Shown here: positions 21,948-23,312 of the stretch, piece by piece | Layout of the letters: each line of letters begins with the position of its first letter | Numbering within the stretch: position 1 is the first letter of the stretch | Assembly: GCA_036897485.1 (NCBI GenBank) | Contig: JAYMTF010001456.1 | Location: 1-23,312 of the forward strand | Length of the DNA stretch: 23,312 nt | Reading direction: 5' to 3' | Origin: Pelargonium nanum | Lineage: Eukaryota > Streptophyta > Magnoliopsida > Geraniales > Geraniaceae | The notes under the pieces: generated by a model | Seen by the model: the letters and a program-made list of their open reading frames with translations, nothing else | Told to the model about the DNA's origin: nothing | Databases searched by the model: none | Position numbers and translations under genes: made by a program

Positions 21948-22075
21948 TACCAAAGCCTCGTGGGCTGAGTGGTATAGAACTCGGTTTTCTTACCGGAGAT
22001 CTTATGTTCTAGTCGTCTAAAAAACAAAAGAAGATTCGATCTTCAGTTCTTTAAAGGGTACTTCTTAATGAGTAA
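21948..22075 (+). mobile_element. tRNA-derived SINE-like relic downstream of the kinesin gene
   Basis: An A-box-like TGGGCTGAGTGGTATAGAAC is followed at tRNA-like spacing by a B-box-like TATGTTCTAGTC, then an A-rich patch and a small perfect hairpin (GAAGAT-TCG-ATCTTC). This fits the head and body of a plant SINE. The hexamer AATGAG occurs on both sides (about 21940 and 22070) and could be a worn target duplication, or chance. It does not fold as a real tRNA. Confidence 0.45.
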
Positions 22076-23290
22076 TTGCAACTTCTTGTTTGTTTTAATA
22101 ACTAATACAGTATTGATTAGTTACTTAAGAATTTTGTCGCTATTTGTTAATAAAGGCGATCATTTAGTTGTAAATTTGGCGCGGTTTATTTTTCTTTTTC
22201 TAAAGGCTGGCGCGAATGGTTATTAATTAAGGTGATTAGATATTCTAAATTTGTCGTATGTAATAGTACCATGCACGTAGTTTACGGCTGCATGGCTATA
22301 GATGTGACGTTCCAACAACGCTCGAGTTTACTAATTTTAATAGATTAGCAAATCAGCACGAAATTTTGTCAAATCTCATAAACATGATTATAGCCTTTAT
22401 TTGTCAGCAAAACTATGTGAAAGAGATCAATCGTGAACAAACTTAGGCTATGTAACATAAGGGCAAAATTAGGTGATACTGTGGAGCTAAAAACAAGTCA
22501 TTTTGTTATGCCCCAAGTCCCAATATTGAGTGTTCATTGTATGGACTATTATTGAGCACACAGATTGATTCAACAATTATTAGGCATAACAAAACATAAG
22601 AAAAAACAATGCAATGGTTCTTCACTTTCACATATTTGAAATAAAAAAAATAATAAACTTAAGACTCATGTTGAACATCACCATTTCATACTCTTTTAGC
22701 ACCTATTGTTGTAGGTGTTAAGCAATGAAGAATAAAAGTTTAAAGAATGTACTTGCTATCTCTTTTCTTATTACATGCAAAATACATTAAGCACTGAGAG
22801 CATCATTAAAGATTCAATATCAACGAGATTGTACACAATTTTAAATTATTTTCTCCATCAATGTCTCTCTCTCTTCGAGATAAAAACATATCTACAATCT
22901 TTCAAGCACATGATTAATTTTAAAAATTGAGATGTAATTACACACCATTTATATGCAATCACACAAGACCTTTTTGCTCAACAAAAGGGGATTGATTTTC
23001 AATTCAATTTTGCTTAACAATCGAGGTCATGATATTTATGTATCCAACACCATGTTATTCGATCCCATAACCCATAATCGTCACCTTTCTCTTCTACAAT
23101 ACTGAATCAAGAGCAATTCAAAATATAAACATCTAACATCCATAACAAAAGATAAGAAATTAGACTCTAAGAACATAAACTATTTCATATATATTAATAC
23201 TTTTAAGCCACCATCTCATCTCAAGACACAACAAGAACAATAAAAGGACTCTCGACTCAAAACCACCATTATTACAAAACGCAAGAAACC
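22076..23290. other. AT-rich intergenic DNA, no supportable gene
   Basis: There are no exon-like frames on either strand. Two E2F-like motifs lie at 22175-22182 (TTTGGCGC) and 22209-22217 (GGCGCGAAT). A short palindromic word (CACCTATTGTTGTAGGTG) occurs at about 22700. The rest is A/T-rich spacer. Confidence 0.55.
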
Positions 23291-23294
23291 ATAC

Positions 23295-23312
23295 ATATAT
23301 ATATATATATAT
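23295..23312. repeat. (AT)n microsatellite cut by the window end
   Basis: AT repeats run without interruption to the last base, so the true length is unknown. Confidence 0.9.

Noticed and set aside
1-23312. CRISPR arrays, bacterial operons, organelle DNA, intact tRNA or rRNA genes
   Set aside because: None is present. The only tRNA-like signals are worn SINE heads, and the direct repeats are microsatellites or MITE duplications.

Overview
The window is nuclear DNA from a flowering plant, most likely a dicot. It is AT-rich and holds one long gene with 22 GT-AG introns in its coding region. The intergenic DNA carries tRNA-derived SINE-like relics, and one intron is crowded with Stowaway-type MITEs. 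No prokaryotic, viral or organellar genes were recognised.

The main gene is on the + strand. Its coding region runs from 10618 to 21729 in 23 exons that join without a break in frame to give a 1008-residue kinesin-7 motor protein. It belongs to the plant KIN-7 'chloroplastic/mitochondrial' group, and by recall is closest to KIN-7E. The N-terminus is Ser-rich and transit-peptide-like, the motor domain is complete (P-loop, switch I and switch II intact), and a long coiled-coil tail follows. Upstream lie a G-box, a pyrimidine-rich start region, three overlapping upstream ORFs and a probable leader intron.

Layout: 1-84 is a GC-rich scrap that may be the edge of a neighbouring gene. 85-3060 is AT-rich intergenic DNA with short repeats and a tRNA-derived SINE-like relic (about 2750-2890, minus strand). 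3070-3320 looks like a housekeeping promoter (TGGGCC site II motifs) and first leader exon. It leads into a small unrecognised + strand gene whose likely start codon is at 3551 and whose further exons are predicted at 6677-6734 and 6801-6818. 6820-9530 has no gene I can support. 9538-10617 is the kinesin promoter and leader. 10618-21729 is the kinesin coding region. 21730-23312 holds the kinesin 3' UTR, a second SINE-like relic, two E2F-like motifs and otherwise featureless AT-rich DNA that ends in an (AT)n run.

The two transcription units share orientation, but nothing in the sequence shows that they work together. No clearly new biological system was found. The most interesting points are the stop-start-coupled uORFs of the kinesin, the unrecognised small gene at 3.25-6.8 kb, and the doubly duplicated MITE in kinesin intron 20.
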